Positions 43,733-53,839 are shown, numbered from the stretch's first letter. The stretch is 64,000 nt of DNA from Candidatus Heimdallarchaeota archaeon (GCA_030603365.1 JAUVXV010000002.1:402757-466756), one strand, 5' to 3'. The notes: a model not told the origin generated them from the letters alone. Made by a program: numbers and translations.

Positions 43733-45259
43733 TCACTTCTCTCCTGTAGTGAATTCCTCGAAACCAGCTTCTTCATCCATTAGTTCTCCTAAAGCTATTT
43801 CCAAGTCCTCGATTGGTAGTTTAATCTGTTTCATAGTATCTCTATCTCTAATTGTAATTGAAAATTCTTTCAAAGAATCATAATCAACAGTAACACAGTA
43901 GGGGATACCTATTTCATCTGCTCTTGCGTATCTCTTACCAATTTTTCCGCTTTCATCATAATATGAAAGATAACCTGCATCTTTTAGTTCGTTGTGAATT
44001 TCTTGAGCTAATTCTGCTAATCCATCCTTTTTCATCAGAGGGAAAACAGCTACTTCTAAGGGTGCAATAGGTGGTGGAAATTGGAACCAACTCCATCCCC
44101 TTTCATCTTCTCTATAACACTTTTCCAAGACGGTATAGAAAATTCTCCCTACTCCGAGAGAAGGTTCACAAACATGAGGTACAATCTTTTTCCCATCAGG
44201 AGAAACAATTTCAAATGCAGAATTTGTTGCTTTAGCATGTTTTTGAAGGTCATAGTCTGTTCGTAAAGCATTACCAATTATTTCCATATGACCAATTGAT
44301 AAATTAGCTTCTAAGTCGAAATTCCCTGCAGAATAGTGTGGTGCTTCATGATCTTGCATGTGTCTAAACCAAAAATCATCTTCAGGAATACCGAATTCTT
44401 TTAACAACAGTGTCTCCATTGCAAGATAATAAGCTAGATACTGATTAGGGATTATTCCATCATCAACTGCTTTTTCAGCTGTAATCTTGAGTAACTTTTC
44501 CCATCCTTTTTCTTGCATCTCACGAGTAACAATATTGATTTCTATATCAGCTACTTCTTGAAAACGTGGATGTTCATTCTCTTTAGCAGGATCATAGAAC
44601 ATCTCTATTTCCATCTGTTCAAATTCTCTACCTCTTATCAAGAAGTTTCTAGGTGAAATCTCATTACGAAATGCTGAACCCATTTGAGCTATACCAAAGG
44701 GAAGTTTATTTCTCATGAAATTTGCTAAGCGTTTGAAATTGATGAAAATATTTTGAGCAGTTTCTGGTCGGAGATAACCTTTAATTCCTCCTGTGGAGCC
44801 TATCTCAGTTTTGAACATTAAATTGAAGTCTCTAGCTTTTGATAATGGACCTTTACAGCTAGGACATTCTATTTTATTTTCAGCTATTATCTTATCTAGT
44901 TCATCTAAAGAAAGACCTTCAGCGCTAGTACCTGTGATACGTTTGATTGTATCATCAGCTTTGAACATAGATTTACATTTTTCACATTGAATAAGAGGGT
45001 CATCAAAAGAATCTAGATGACCAGATGCTTTGAATACAGATTCAGGTAACATTGTTGAGCCTGCAATTTCAAAGATATTATCTTCATCTAAAACAAAACT
45101 TTGCCTCCATAAGTCGATAATCTTTTGTCTCATTAGTGTTCCAAGAGGTCCATAATCATAAAATCCTCCAGCACCACCATAAATTTCAGCTGTAGGACTA
45201 ACAAATCCTCTTCTTAAACAAACTTCAATGATTTTATCCATAAACCTTTCTTCAGACAT
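43733..45259 (-). CDS. glyS: Glycyl-tRNA synthetase, archaeal/eukaryal type
   Basis: The 508-residue class II synthetase attaches glycine to tRNA-Gly. Motif 1 is near FYDYGPLGTLMRQKIIDLW; motif 2 is in GIAQMGSAFRNEIS; motif 3 is in VCEPSLGVGRIFYTVL. The region FEQMEIEMFYDP, and the C-terminal anticodon-binding domain starting IAPLEVAVFPLMKKDG, complete the single-chain (alpha-dimer) form shared by archaea, eukaryotes and some bacteria. A zinc ribbon (CEKCKSMFKADD and CPSCKGP) sits in the insertion near residues 92-145. The rpoP gene is next. Confidence 0.95.
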   Translation of the reverse strand: MSEERFMDKIIEVCLRRGFVSPTAEIYGGAGGFYDYGPLGTLMRQKIIDLWRQSFVLDEDNIFEIAGSTMLPESVFKASGHLDSFDDPLIQCEKCKSMFKADDTIKRITGTSAEGLSLDELDKIIAENKIECPSCKGPLSKARDFNLMFKTEIGSTGGIKGYLRPETAQNIFINFKRLANFMRNKLPFGIAQMGSAFRNEISPRNFLIRGREFEQMEIEMFYDPAKENEHPRFQEVADIEINIVTREMQEKGWEKLLKITAEKAVDDGIIPNQYLAYYLAMETLLLKEFGIPEDDFWFRHMQDHEAPHYSAGNFDLEANLSIGHMEIIGNALRTDYDLQKHAKATNSAFEIVSPDGKKIVPHVCEPSLGVGRIFYTVLEKCYREDERGWSWFQFPPPIAPLEVAVFPLMKKDGLAELAQEIHNELKDAGYLSYYDESGKIGKRYARADEIGIPYCVTVDYDSLKEFSITIRDRDTMKQIKLPIEDLEIALGELMDEEAGFEEFTTGEK

Positions 45260-45336
45260 TTCTATACAAAGGCTTCAAAAGAAAAGTGATTAATAAAAGC
45301 TTTGAACAAAGTCAAAAAAAAGAAACTAAAGGAAGA

Positions 45337-45630
45337 TTATCTGGTTATTTCTAGTTCTTGTACAATTTCTGCATACCGATTTCTTATTGTAGATTCAGGA
45401 ACCGAGGAAGCTTTTGCTATCTGTTTCTGAGTTCTTCTGTCATCTTCCAAGATTCCAGAGATATAGATTAACGCTGCAGCAGAGCCTTCAGCTTTTTTTC
45501 CAGATATAAGATATCCTTCTTTCGCTCGTTTTAAGATGTCTAATGCTCTTAAAACAGTGTTTTCTTATAATTCCAGTGATGAAGCATATTCCTTTATCAA
45601 ATCTTGTATTTTTCTTTCAGTCATAAGCAT
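45337..45630 (-). pseudogene. Second-cyclin-repeat fragment of TFB with in-frame stop
   Basis: On this strand from the ATG at 45624 (or 45630) the frame encodes the second cyclin repeat of TFB. NTVLRALDILKRAKEG and SGKKAEGSAAALIYISGILEDDRRTQKQIAKAS and IRNRYAEIVQELE line up with the C-terminal half of the intact neighbour (about residues 230-310). The first 19 codons from 45624 are followed by an in-frame TAA at 45565-45567; then the reading continues cleanly to a stop at 45337. The zinc ribbon and first repeat are absent. A TATA-like TTTTTAAAC lies upstream. It is most likely a degraded partial duplication of TFB; readthrough or a sequencing error are alternatives. Confidence 0.7.
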
Positions 45631-45716
45631 CAAAAGCTAAAAATCTCATACTGTTTAAAAAGGTACTCAAAAAATTGACGAAAAAATAAGAAGGAAAAAG
45701 AAAAATGAAGAGGAAG

Positions 45717-46661
45717 TTAGATGGTAACTTCTATTTTGAGTTTTCGTACTAATTCTTTGTATCTGTTTCTGACAGTTACTTCAGTAACAGTGGCAGTTTC
45801 AGCAATTTCTCGCTGAGTTCGCCTCTCTCCTTCAGTAATACCAGCAATATAGATTGATGCAGCTGCTAGACCAGTTGGATCTTTTCCAGCTGTCAGATTA
45901 TGTTCTTTTGCTCTGTTGAGTAATTCAACAGCTTTTCGTGCAGTTCTTCCGCTTAAACGGAGTTCTGCTGCGAAACGAACGATATAATCAGTTGGGTTAG
46001 CTAAAGGAATTTTAATATCAAGCTCCCTGATTATAAGTCTATAGCATCTTCCGAGTTCTTTCTTGGAAATTCTTGAATGACGAGCTATTTCATCTAGTGT
46101 TCGGGGAACACGTCGAATACGTGCTCCAGCATAGGCTGTTGCACCAATCATAGCTTCGATTGAACGTCCTCGGATCAATCTCTTTTCTATTGCTTTACGA
46201 TAAATATTTGCTGCTGTTTCGTTTACACTTCGAGGAATTCCTAGCTGTGATGATAAACGATCTAATTCGGACATGGCATATGCGAGATTACGATCAATTG
46301 AACTGTGTACTCTAGTTCTGATTTGCCATTTTCTGAGACGATAGATTTGCGCTCTTCTCTTAGGAGATAGTTTCTTACCATAGACATCTCGATCTTCCCA
46401 ACCTATTTGTGTTGAAAGTCCTTTGTCATGGATGGTGATAGTAGTAGGTGAACCAACACGACTCCTTTTAGAGCGTTCTTCAGCGGTGAAGGCTCTCCAT
46501 TCAGGACCATCGTCTATCAGCTTTTCCTCTACGACTGTACCACAGTTACGGCAAATATGTTCTCCTCTAGTCTCATCCAGAATAACATCTGTGCTTCCAC
46601 ACTCGGGACATTCCATATCCTCTTCCTCTTCTCTATAGGATGAATCTTGTTTTTTGCTCAT
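45717..46661 (-). CDS. tfb: Transcription initiation factor IIB (TFB)
   Basis: A 314-residue archaeal TFIIB. The N-terminal zinc ribbon is CPECGSTDVILDETRG with HICRNCG; the B-reader/B-linker region is WRAFTAEERSKRSRVGSPTT; two cyclin repeats follow (NLAYAMSELDRLSSQLG..., then AELRLSGRTARKAVELL to RYKELVRKLKIEV). It binds TBP at the TATA box and recruits RNA polymerase. It is the intact gene next to the broken half-copy at 45337-45630. Upstream lies a 366-base gap; an AT-rich AAAATAATAG on this strand may be its TATA element. Confidence 0.95.
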   Translation of the reverse strand: MSKKQDSSYREEEEDMECPECGSTDVILDETRGEHICRNCGTVVEEKLIDDGPEWRAFTAEERSKRSRVGSPTTITIHDKGLSTQIGWEDRDVYGKKLSPKRRAQIYRLRKWQIRTRVHSSIDRNLAYAMSELDRLSSQLGIPRSVNETAANIYRKAIEKRLIRGRSIEAMIGATAYAGARIRRVPRTLDEIARHSRISKKELGRCYRLIIRELDIKIPLANPTDYIVRFAAELRLSGRTARKAVELLNRAKEHNLTAGKDPTGLAAASIYIAGITEGERRTQREIAETATVTEVTVRNRYKELVRKLKIEVTI

Positions 46662-47027
46662 TCTTTTATCTACCTACAATTTTTCTATTATTTTCTTAGC
46701 GAAAATGAAGCTTTGCATTACTTCTAGTTGTGGAATTATTTTTGGGGTATTTACGTTGGATTAGTTGCTAGTATTCGATGAGAATCTCTACTCTATTACA
46801 TGTTTAGAACTGTAAAATAGAGAGTCACCCACCAATTTACCAGACTTTTTTTTGAGTTCCGACTTTTAAATCTTTCTCTTTTTATACTTTTCGCTACTCT
46901 TAAAACCTTAGTATCCCATATATAAACCTTTGTGTTACCAAAGGAACATGATGTAAGATTTTAGGAAAGATTTACCGCTTCACATCAACCATATTTTTTT
47001 AGTTTGAAAATACATGATATATTAATT
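46662..47027. other. 366-base intergenic region upstream of tfb, with a candidate short transcript
   Basis: No protein gene is visible. A perfect TATATAAA lies at 46919-46926 on the plus strand. About 27 bases on, TGATGT (46950-46955 region) and ACATCA (46982-46987) form an inverted repeat around a 26-base loop, followed by a T run (46993-46999). This could be a small RNA, but it has no start codon and no clear box pair. A second dyad, CTCTATTAC (46791-46799) with GTAAAATAGAG (46812-46822), has a two-base bulge and could be an operator or leader stem for tfb. Confidence 0.3.
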
Positions 47028-47585
47028 TTACTCTGAGATTTTTCTCTTAATTTCTCGTTCTCCACTAACTAAAGAAGTGATTCCTTTCCTTATATTGTAG
47101 TCGTATAAGCTCTTGTCTTTAATATCTTCTTTCTCAAGTATAGACCTCTTTTCTTTTTCATATAGTTCATAAAGAGAGATATCTTGTTCTTCGTAGGTAT
47201 CTCTTCTATTGAAGTCTTTGTAGATATAGAACGCGAATAGTTTTCCTTTGTGATTAATGTATTTCAGATCGTAATAGCTACTGAAATCACTTAGACTATC
47301 AAATACCTCCATTGGTATTTCATCCATTTCTTCCAAATACAGGAATATAGGTTTTGGGTAAGAAATTCTTGTTGGTATTAAGATATCTGCTTTTACTCCC
47401 CACTCTTTTACATAACTTTCCAAAACACCCTTGATTCTATTTAGTGTTGCTTGTTGAACATACTGTTGCATGTTTTCAACATATTCTTTCATTTTTTGGT
47501 TATTTTCTGACAACTTCCTTGTCCCCTCTAACTTAATGATAAGTTGTACCCCAACGTTGTTCTCAAAATTATAATTGTAAAACAA
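47028..47585 (-). CDS. Uncharacterised protein
   Basis: A 185-residue soluble protein of mixed fold. The front may begin downstream of the listed ATG, since the first 20 residues (FYNYNFENNVGVQLIIKLEG) are less coding-like than the rest. The middle contains RIKGVLESYVKEWGVKADILIP and YPKPIFLYLEEMDE, an alpha/beta pattern; the C-terminus is charged and probably coiled. No family is recognised. It lies just upstream of the sdhA gene, transcribed the other way. Confidence 0.6.
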   Translation of the reverse strand: MFYNYNFENNVGVQLIIKLEGTRKLSENNQKMKEYVENMQQYVQQATLNRIKGVLESYVKEWGVKADILIPTRISYPKPIFLYLEEMDEIPMEVFDSLSDFSSYYDLKYINHKGKLFAFYIYKDFNRRDTYEEQDISLYELYEKEKRSILEKEDIKDKSLYDYNIRKGITSLVSGEREIKRKISE

Positions 47586-47810
47586 AGGATATTAATGTTT
47601 TCTAATGAAAATGTTCTAGACACATTTTGTTCAAGAATTATTAAACCACATATTACAGACTGACTGATAGCTTATACTTTAGTTTCAGAGTTTGAAACTA
47701 GTTCTAGAAAATAATTTTTGTAGAAAATCTTCTTATTCTTTTTTGACACAAAGTTAAAGATATATAACAAAAATAGTTTGCTTGTTAAATTACCTTTTGT
47801 AGGTTATTGT

Positions 47811-49526
47811 ATGAATGTCAAAGAATTTGATGTGGTCGTTGTTGGAGCTGGTTTAAGTGGATTACGAGCAGCTCTTGAGCTTTCTGAACATTGGAAAGTT
47901 GCTGTAGTCAGCAAAGTTCATCCTGTTCGCAGTCATTCTGGTGCTGCTCAAGGAGGTATCAATGCCTCTTTAAGTAACACTGAGGCTGGTCAAGAGGATT
48001 CCCCCGATAAACATGCGTATGATACAGTTTATGGTTCAGATTATCTTGCTGATCAGGATGCTGTTCTCTACATGTGTGAGGAAGCTCCTAAAATTGTTAT
48101 TGAATTCGAGAGCATGGGTGCACCCTTCTCTCGTTTAGATTCTGGTCTTATCGCACAAAGACCTTTTGGTGGTGCGGGTTTCCCAAGAACCTGTTACGCT
48201 GCAGATCGAACAGGACATGTGCTTTTACACACTTTATATGAGCAATGTATTCATAAAAGAGTTCAATTTTTCGATGAACACTTCTTGGTAGATTTGATTA
48301 AAGTAAATGAACAAATCACCGGTATTCTTTCTTTAGATTTGATCACTGGAGAATTAGTTACTTTTCGTTCTGGTTATGTTGTTCTTGCAACTGGTGGATT
48401 TGGTCGAACTTACAAACGTTCCACAAATGCTATTATTAACACTGGTGATGGAGTGGGAGCTGCTTTTCGTGTAGGGGTTCCTATGCAAGATTGTGAATTT
48501 GTACAATTTCACCCAACTACTCTTTATGGAACTAATATTTTGATTACTGAAGGAGCAAGGGGTGAAGGAGGTTTACTATACAATAACCTAGGTGAAAGGT
48601 TCATGTTAGAGGTTGCTCCTAAATCTAAGGAACTTGCTCCACGAGATATAGTTGCAAGAGCAATTGAGACAGAGGTTCGAGAAGGACGAGGATTTGAGGA
48701 TGCTTATGTCCATCTTGATTTAACCCATCTTGGACCTGAAAGGATAAATGAAAGACTGCCTGGAATTCGTGAGATTTCCATCCACTTTGCAGGCGTTGAC
48801 CCAATAAAGGAACCCATTCCAGTTCAACCAGGACAACATTATTCCATGGGAGGTATAGGGACTAAGTTTGAGGGAAATTTTGGAGAGACAATCCTTACTG
48901 GATTATATGCAATCGGCGAAGCATCTTGTATTTCTGTTCATGGAGCAAATCGTTTAGGCGGAAATTCTCTTCTTGAAACATCTGTCTTTGGTCGATATAT
49001 TGGTAGAACACTCTTGGAAAATGGGTTACCCATTATGCCTGAAGAGGAATTAATTGTCAAATCTGAAGAACAGACATTGAAAGAATTGGTAAAACTCTTC
49101 GCTAAGTGGGATAAAAACAAGGGTAAGAAACCTATTGAAATCAAAGACTCTATGGGTGCTATTCTAGATACAAAAGTAGGTGTTTTTCGAACAGAGGTAG
49201 AACTTGAAGAGGCATATAATGAGATATGCAAACTGCAAAAAGAGTTCAAGAATGTCCATATTCCTACAGTTGAAAAACAGTTCAACTTTGGGTTGATACG
49301 AACCTTAGAACTAAGAAATATGATTGACATTGCTGAAGTTACAGCATATGCAGCTCTATGGAGAAAAGAAAGTAGGGGAGCTCATTCGAGATTTGATTAT
49401 CCAAACCGTAATGATGAGGAGTTCTTATCACATTCAATGGTAACTAGAGATGAAGATGGAAAGTTGAAACTTGATACGAAACCTATAAAGCTAGGTCATT
49501 TTGAGATAAAGGAGCGTGTTTATTGA
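47811..49526 (+). CDS. sdhA: Succinate dehydrogenase/fumarate reductase flavoprotein subunit
   Basis: The product (571 residues from the ATG at 47811; a TTG at 47778 is in frame) interconverts succinate and fumarate. It has the FAD motif [18 protein letters not shown], and the His for covalent FAD in [15 protein letters not shown]. Catalytic residues lie in [23 protein letters not shown] and [13 protein letters not shown]; the C-terminal helical domain ends the chain. A TATATAAC box (47761-47768) predicts a leader of about 20 bases. It is the first gene of sdhA-sdhB-fumC; the stop TGA overlaps the sdhB start by one base. Confidence 0.93.
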   Translation: MNVKEFDVVVVGAGLSGLRAALELSEHWKVAVVSKVHPVRSHSGAAQGGINASLSNTEAGQEDSPDKHAYDTVYGSDYLADQDAVLYMCEEAPKIVIEFESMGAPFSRLDSGLIAQRPFGGAGFPRTCYAADRTGHVLLHTLYEQCIHKRVQFFDEHFLVDLIKVNEQITGILSLDLITGELVTFRSGYVVLATGGFGRTYKRSTNAIINTGDGVGAAFRVGVPMQDCEFVQFHPTTLYGTNILITEGARGEGGLLYNNLGERFMLEVAPKSKELAPRDIVARAIETEVREGRGFEDAYVHLDLTHLGPERINERLPGIREISIHFAGVDPIKEPIPVQPGQHYSMGGIGTKFEGNFGETILTGLYAIGEASCISVHGANRLGGNSLLETSVFGRYIGRTLLENGLPIMPEEELIVKSEEQTLKELVKLFAKWDKNKGKKPIEIKDSMGAILDTKVGVFRTEVELEEAYNEICKLQKEFKNVHIPTVEKQFNFGLIRTLELRNMIDIAEVTAYAALWRKESRGAHSRFDYPNRNDEEFLSHSMVTRDEDGKLKLDTKPIKLGHFEIKERVY

Positions 49527-50293
49527 TGGTAGAGACACACAAATTACTGATATTCCGTAAAAAACCAGAAGAAAAAGAGGGAAGATACGATCGTTATGAG
49601 ATTCCTGTAAGAAAAGGGATGACAATATTAGAAGCTCTCTTTTACATTCAAGATCACATTGATTCATCAATAGCTTTTCGTTATTCTTGCAGAGGAGCAA
49701 TTTGTGGTTCATGTGGTATGACAGTTGATAAAGTACCAGAACTTGCTTGCAGAACACAGATTTCAGCCGTTAAAACTAAAAAGAAACCAATTAAACTACC
49801 AGAATTTTCTTTTGGGAAACAACCTGATTGGGATGAAGAAACTGAGATACTTATCGAACCTTTACCAAATATGGAAATCATCCAGGATCTAATCGTAGAT
49901 ATGGAACCATTCTGGGAATTTTACAAAAGAGTTGAACCTTTCTTCACAAGAGAATGGAATGATATTGCACCAGAATCTCACCAAAGCTCTGATGCTGCAA
50001 AATCAATTGAACATCTTGTGAATTGTATTGCTTGTGGTCTCTGCTGGTCTTGTCCTGTTAATTCAAGAAATAAAGACTATTATGGACCAATGGCCTTAGC
50101 TAAAGCTGATAGGTTCATAGCTGATAATCGGATATCTGAAGAACAAAGAGATGAAATCTTGAGAACAGTTTGGCAAGATAATGCAGTTCCAGCGTGTGAG
50201 AAACTCTTTGTTTGCAACAGAGTTTGCCCTAAAGGAGTTAAACCAGGTACTGCGATAAATGACATTAGGCAAAAGTGGACAAAAAATGAATAG
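49526..50293 (+). CDS. sdhB: Succinate dehydrogenase/fumarate reductase iron-sulfur subunit
   Basis: The 255-residue iron-sulfur subunit carries electrons from SdhA to the membrane. It holds the [2Fe-2S] ligands in SCRGAICGSCGMTVD and ELAC, and the ferredoxin-like [4Fe-4S]/[3Fe-4S] ligands in CIACGLCWSCPVN and CEKLFVCNRVCPKGVKP. I start at the ATG 49526 (ORF start TTG 49523 is unlikely), with GGAG eleven bases before. The next gene is fumarase, starting 8 bases before this stop, so no SdhC or SdhD membrane anchors follow; the quinone-facing partner is unknown or elsewhere. Confidence 0.93.
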   Translation: MVETHKLLIFRKKPEEKEGRYDRYEIPVRKGMTILEALFYIQDHIDSSIAFRYSCRGAICGSCGMTVDKVPELACRTQISAVKTKKKPIKLPEFSFGKQPDWDEETEILIEPLPNMEIIQDLIVDMEPFWEFYKRVEPFFTREWNDIAPESHQSSDAAKSIEHLVNCIACGLCWSCPVNSRNKDYYGPMALAKADRFIADNRISEEQRDEILRTVWQDNAVPACEKLFVCNRVCPKGVKPGTAINDIRQKWTKNE

Positions 50294-51677
50294 AGATATG
50301 AGAAAAGAGAAGGATATTTTAGGGGAGCTAGAAGTTCCCGCTGATGTATACTGGGGAATCAATACTCAAAGAGCATTAAATAATTTTCAAATAAGTGGAA
50401 GGCAGTTTCCTTCTTCTTTTATAATTACTCTCGCACAAGTGAAAAAAGCTGCTCTACTAGCAAACTATGAACTGGGTTTGATAGATGATACTAAATATCA
50501 AGCAATTCTACAAGCAGTAGATGAAATAGTTCATGAAAAGAAGATGCTTGATCAGTTTCCAGTAGATGTTTTTCAGACTGGGTCTGGTACTCAGATTAAT
50601 ATGAATATGAATGAAGTACTAGCCAACCGAGCAAATGAAATTTTAAAACAACCTCTTGGTATGAAGAAACCGATTCATCCAAATGATCATGTGAATATGG
50701 GGCAGTCATCAAATGATGTCATTCCTACAACTATGCATTTAGTCACAATTCTATCAATAAATAGTGAACTTATACCAACATTAGAATCTGCAATAAAGAA
50801 TCTTGATAAGAAGATTGAAGATTTCAAGGATATCCTTAAGGTTGGTAGAACACACCTTCAGGATGCAGTTCCTATTCCACTCTCATTGGAGTTTTCAGTG
50901 TATAAACAGCAATTAAAAGCAAATTGTGAAAAACTATATGAGATATGCAAGGAATTAGAGTTTATACCTTTAGGAGGAACAGCTGTTGGAACAGGTGTAA
51001 ATACTCATAAGGATTTCAGTGATAGAGCGATAAACCTTCTCTCTGAAATAACCGAAAGGGAGCTCAAATCCAGTATTATTAAAGCTGAGGCAATTTCATC
51101 TCACAGAGTATTTGTTAGAGTAAGTAATGAGCTAAAAACATTAGCATTATCTTTACTGAAATTAGCTAATGACATTCGTTGGATGGGGAGTGGTCCAAGG
51201 GCAGGATTAGGTGAATTGATTTTACCTCAAAACGAACCAGGATCCTCTATTATGCCTGGGAAAATTAATCCTACACAATCAGAAATGCTAATACAAATTT
51301 GCATTCATGTTATCGGTAATGATACAGCTGTTTCCTATGCAGAAAGTATCGGAAGTACCCTAGATCTCAATATTACTAAGCCTTTGATAATTGACTCAAT
51401 TTTAGATTCCATTTACCTATTATCGAAAGGATTAACGTCATTCAATTTAAATTGCTTAAAAGATTTAAAAGCAAACAGAGATGGTATTAAGAGGCAATTA
51501 GAAAACGATCTAATGATTGTCACTAAAATTGCACCAGAAATAGGCTATGATAAAGCTACTGAACTAGCTAAGAAAGCATATGACGAGGATAAGACAATCA
51601 TCGCAGTTCTGGAAGAGAGTAATTTAGAAGAAAAAGAAAAGTTAATAGAAAAACTAAAAGCACATACTCAAAAATAA
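50286..51677 (+). CDS. fumC: Fumarate hydratase, class II
   Basis: The roughly 463-residue product hydrates fumarate to malate without an iron-sulfur cluster. Class II signatures are GSGTQINMNMNEVLANRA, GRTHLQDAVPIPLSLEF and GSSIMPGKINPTQSE, the last holding the catalytic Ser loop. Fumarase rather than aspartase is favoured by the company of sdhAB. I start at the ATG 50286, overlapping sdhB by 8 bases, rather than at an upstream in-frame start at 50259; a further ATG lies at 50298. Its 3' end overlaps the convergent DUF3160 gene by 10 bases. Confidence 0.92.
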   Translation: MNRDMRKEKDILGELEVPADVYWGINTQRALNNFQISGRQFPSSFIITLAQVKKAALLANYELGLIDDTKYQAILQAVDEIVHEKKMLDQFPVDVFQTGSGTQINMNMNEVLANRANEILKQPLGMKKPIHPNDHVNMGQSSNDVIPTTMHLVTILSINSELIPTLESAIKNLDKKIEDFKDILKVGRTHLQDAVPIPLSLEFSVYKQQLKANCEKLYEICKELEFIPLGGTAVGTGVNTHKDFSDRAINLLSEITERELKSSIIKAEAISSHRVFVRVSNELKTLALSLLKLANDIRWMGSGPRAGLGELILPQNEPGSSIMPGKINPTQSEMLIQICIHVIGNDTAVSYAESIGSTLDLNITKPLIIDSILDSIYLLSKGLTSFNLNCLKDLKANRDGIKRQLENDLMIVTKIAPEIGYDKATELAKKAYDEDKTIIAVLEESNLEEKEKLIEKLKAHTQK

Positions 51678-53839
51678 TGCTTTCTTCTATAAAAAATTAA
51701 TATCTCAATCTGAACTTGTTCCTTAAATGTGGGGATGTCTGTTACCCAATCAGGTAAAGGTGGAGGATTAGTATCTAGTATCTCATGCCATGCTTCATCA
51801 GTCAAACGACTACTTATAGGAACAGTAAACTCGTAATAGGAAAATGTACCTCCTTTTGTTAATCTGAGATTGCCTTCTTCATCTTGAACAATTACATATA
51901 TCAGAAAAGGATTACCTACCCCAACCTCTAATACAGAATCAGTATAAATACTTGTAACAACATCAGCTATTACAGCTGTTCTATCATCTGTAGGATTAAC
52001 ATATTCGGATCCATCGTATATTTCAAGTAATTCATACAGATTTGTTCCTAAATCACTTAAGAACAAATAATCAGATTCTGTAAGAGCTGTATTTTCTAAT
52101 TCCCTAATGGATATATCAGTAAGCCTCTCAAAATATCCTATCAGTGAGTCCATTTGAGTATATATGGTGGAATTAAGAAAATTCTTAGCTTGTAATCCAT
52201 CTTTTAACATTTCTACGAGATTCGCAAGCCTTGAGTAAACATCAGGATAAGGTTCTACATAACCTTTACTCATTTCTGGAATTCCAGGTACAAGTGAATA
52301 AGTTGGTTTCGCATAAAGTATAGTATCATGTCTTAGTTCTGCCCATGATCCTAATGTTGTTATTAACGATTTATCCTCCCATGGTATATTTCTCATAAAA
52401 CCAGGATATCCTTCAAAAGCTGGCTCTAGAAGTGGAAAAAGAGTATACAACCATAACCAATATGTTGATTGTGCCCAATCATATTCTGTTAAGTTTCCAA
52501 ATTCAGTTCTAAGAGCAAGTATTTGATCATCATATTCGGGATAGATTTCACTCTCATTTTGCATGAAAAAATCTGCTCGAGAACTCCCCAAAATTGATAG
52601 AATATCTAAAGCATTCGGAATAAATCTATTCGATACTTTATCATGAACCAATTCCTGAAAGATATAGGAATCAGGTACGAAACGCTGTCCCATAAACCTA
52701 AATCCTTTAGGAATTTTCATACCCTCCCAAACGAACATAGAATTTATTCGGGGATCTCTAAGCAACTCCACTTCACTTCTGAATTGGTTGACAAGAGCAT
52801 CATTCACAAGTGTATCCCCAACCGGTTTACCTAAATTGTCCCAAACGTCAAAACACTCTTCAACTGTAATATCATCACTTGAACTCACTAGAAAAGATGT
52901 AGTTTCATAGATGCCTTTCCAATAATCTAGAGCTGTTCTTGGAAAAATTGAGGTTTCGTTAAAGCTTGATATTAGTAAGAGCGTCATTCTAGAATGTTCT
53001 ATACTAGAAAAATTAAAACTCATTCTACCTGCGTACATCATAGCTCTAAAAAAAGCACTTAATTTCTCTGTTCTTGTATAATGCCCCCTAACTGTGTATT
53101 GACTATAATCTTCTATATATCCAAAAATAGATGAAGAAGCTAGTGAGCTACTGTTAATTTTTAGTAACTCTTCATTTACTATTTCTTCAACTTCTACTGG
53201 AGCTTTATTTGTTGAGTTTAATAGTTTTAACATTACTGAAAGATATGCTATATTGTTGTTTAAAGCAGAATGAATAATGCCTTCTGTAACTGTAAGATTT
53301 TGATTAATTTGATCTTCTCTTAAAATAAAAAGCAGATTTTCAAAATCATCATAGAAGTTATCCATTTCAAGAATTCTTAGACATAAATCGAAAAGCTTGT
53401 GAAAAGCATGCAAACATAAGTCAGAGGTAATGAATAATGGTTCTTCTTCATCACCATAGACGCCATATATATCCTTATAGGTTGATGGTGTAATTGCAAA
53501 ACCATATTCAGCAAGTGATTCTCTTATCTCCTCACTGACTGTTAAACCTTGCATATTTACGTTAGAAAGGTCAGCTTCAATTTTAGCAGGAATTATAGAT
53601 GGTGTATAATCCAATATTTCTGATGGATAAGTTCCAAAGTCTGTTTTCACGGGATTTTCTAGTAGAGTTAATGCTGCAGAACCTGTTATTATGGGAATCC
53701 CTTCATAGTCTATAATCCACTCCTCATATGTAATGTCTGTAGAATCAGGAGGTTTTAGTGTGAAATATAAACTGGTAGAAAGGACTATTATAATAATAGC
53801 TGTAGAAGAAAATATTGTGATCAAACTATTTCTTTTCAA
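51668..53839 (-). CDS. Membrane-anchored DUF3160 surface protein (copy 2)
   Basis: The 723-residue paralogue of the 28129-30387 gene has an N-terminal membrane anchor (LITIFSSTAIIIIVLSTSLYFTL) and the full DUF3160 domain: TPSIIPAKIEADLSNV near the start, FRFMGQRFVPDSYIFQELV, EPAFEGYPGFMRNI and TLGSWAELRHDTILYAKPTY. Asn-x-Ser/Thr sites are frequent, as expected outside the cell. The function of the family is unknown. It is downstream of and convergent with fumC. Confidence 0.88.
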   Translation of the reverse strand: MKRNSLITIFSSTAIIIIVLSTSLYFTLKPPDSTDITYEEWIIDYEGIPIITGSAALTLLENPVKTDFGTYPSEILDYTPSIIPAKIEADLSNVNMQGLTVSEEIRESLAEYGFAITPSTYKDIYGVYGDEEEPLFITSDLCLHAFHKLFDLCLRILEMDNFYDDFENLLFILREDQINQNLTVTEGIIHSALNNNIAYLSVMLKLLNSTNKAPVEVEEIVNEELLKINSSSLASSSIFGYIEDYSQYTVRGHYTRTEKLSAFFRAMMYAGRMSFNFSSIEHSRMTLLLISSFNETSIFPRTALDYWKGIYETTSFLVSSSDDITVEECFDVWDNLGKPVGDTLVNDALVNQFRSEVELLRDPRINSMFVWEGMKIPKGFRFMGQRFVPDSYIFQELVHDKVSNRFIPNALDILSILGSSRADFFMQNESEIYPEYDDQILALRTEFGNLTEYDWAQSTYWLWLYTLFPLLEPAFEGYPGFMRNIPWEDKSLITTLGSWAELRHDTILYAKPTYSLVPGIPEMSKGYVEPYPDVYSRLANLVEMLKDGLQAKNFLNSTIYTQMDSLIGYFERLTDISIRELENTALTESDYLFLSDLGTNLYELLEIYDGSEYVNPTDDRTAVIADVVTSIYTDSVLEVGVGNPFLIYVIVQDEEGNLRLTKGGTFSYYEFTVPISSRLTDEAWHEILDTNPPPLPDWVTDIPTFKEQVQIEILIFYRRKHYF

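Noticed and set aside
48938..49330. 130-codon frame opposite sdhA
   Set aside because: Antisense shadow of a strongly conserved flavoprotein; no known domain.
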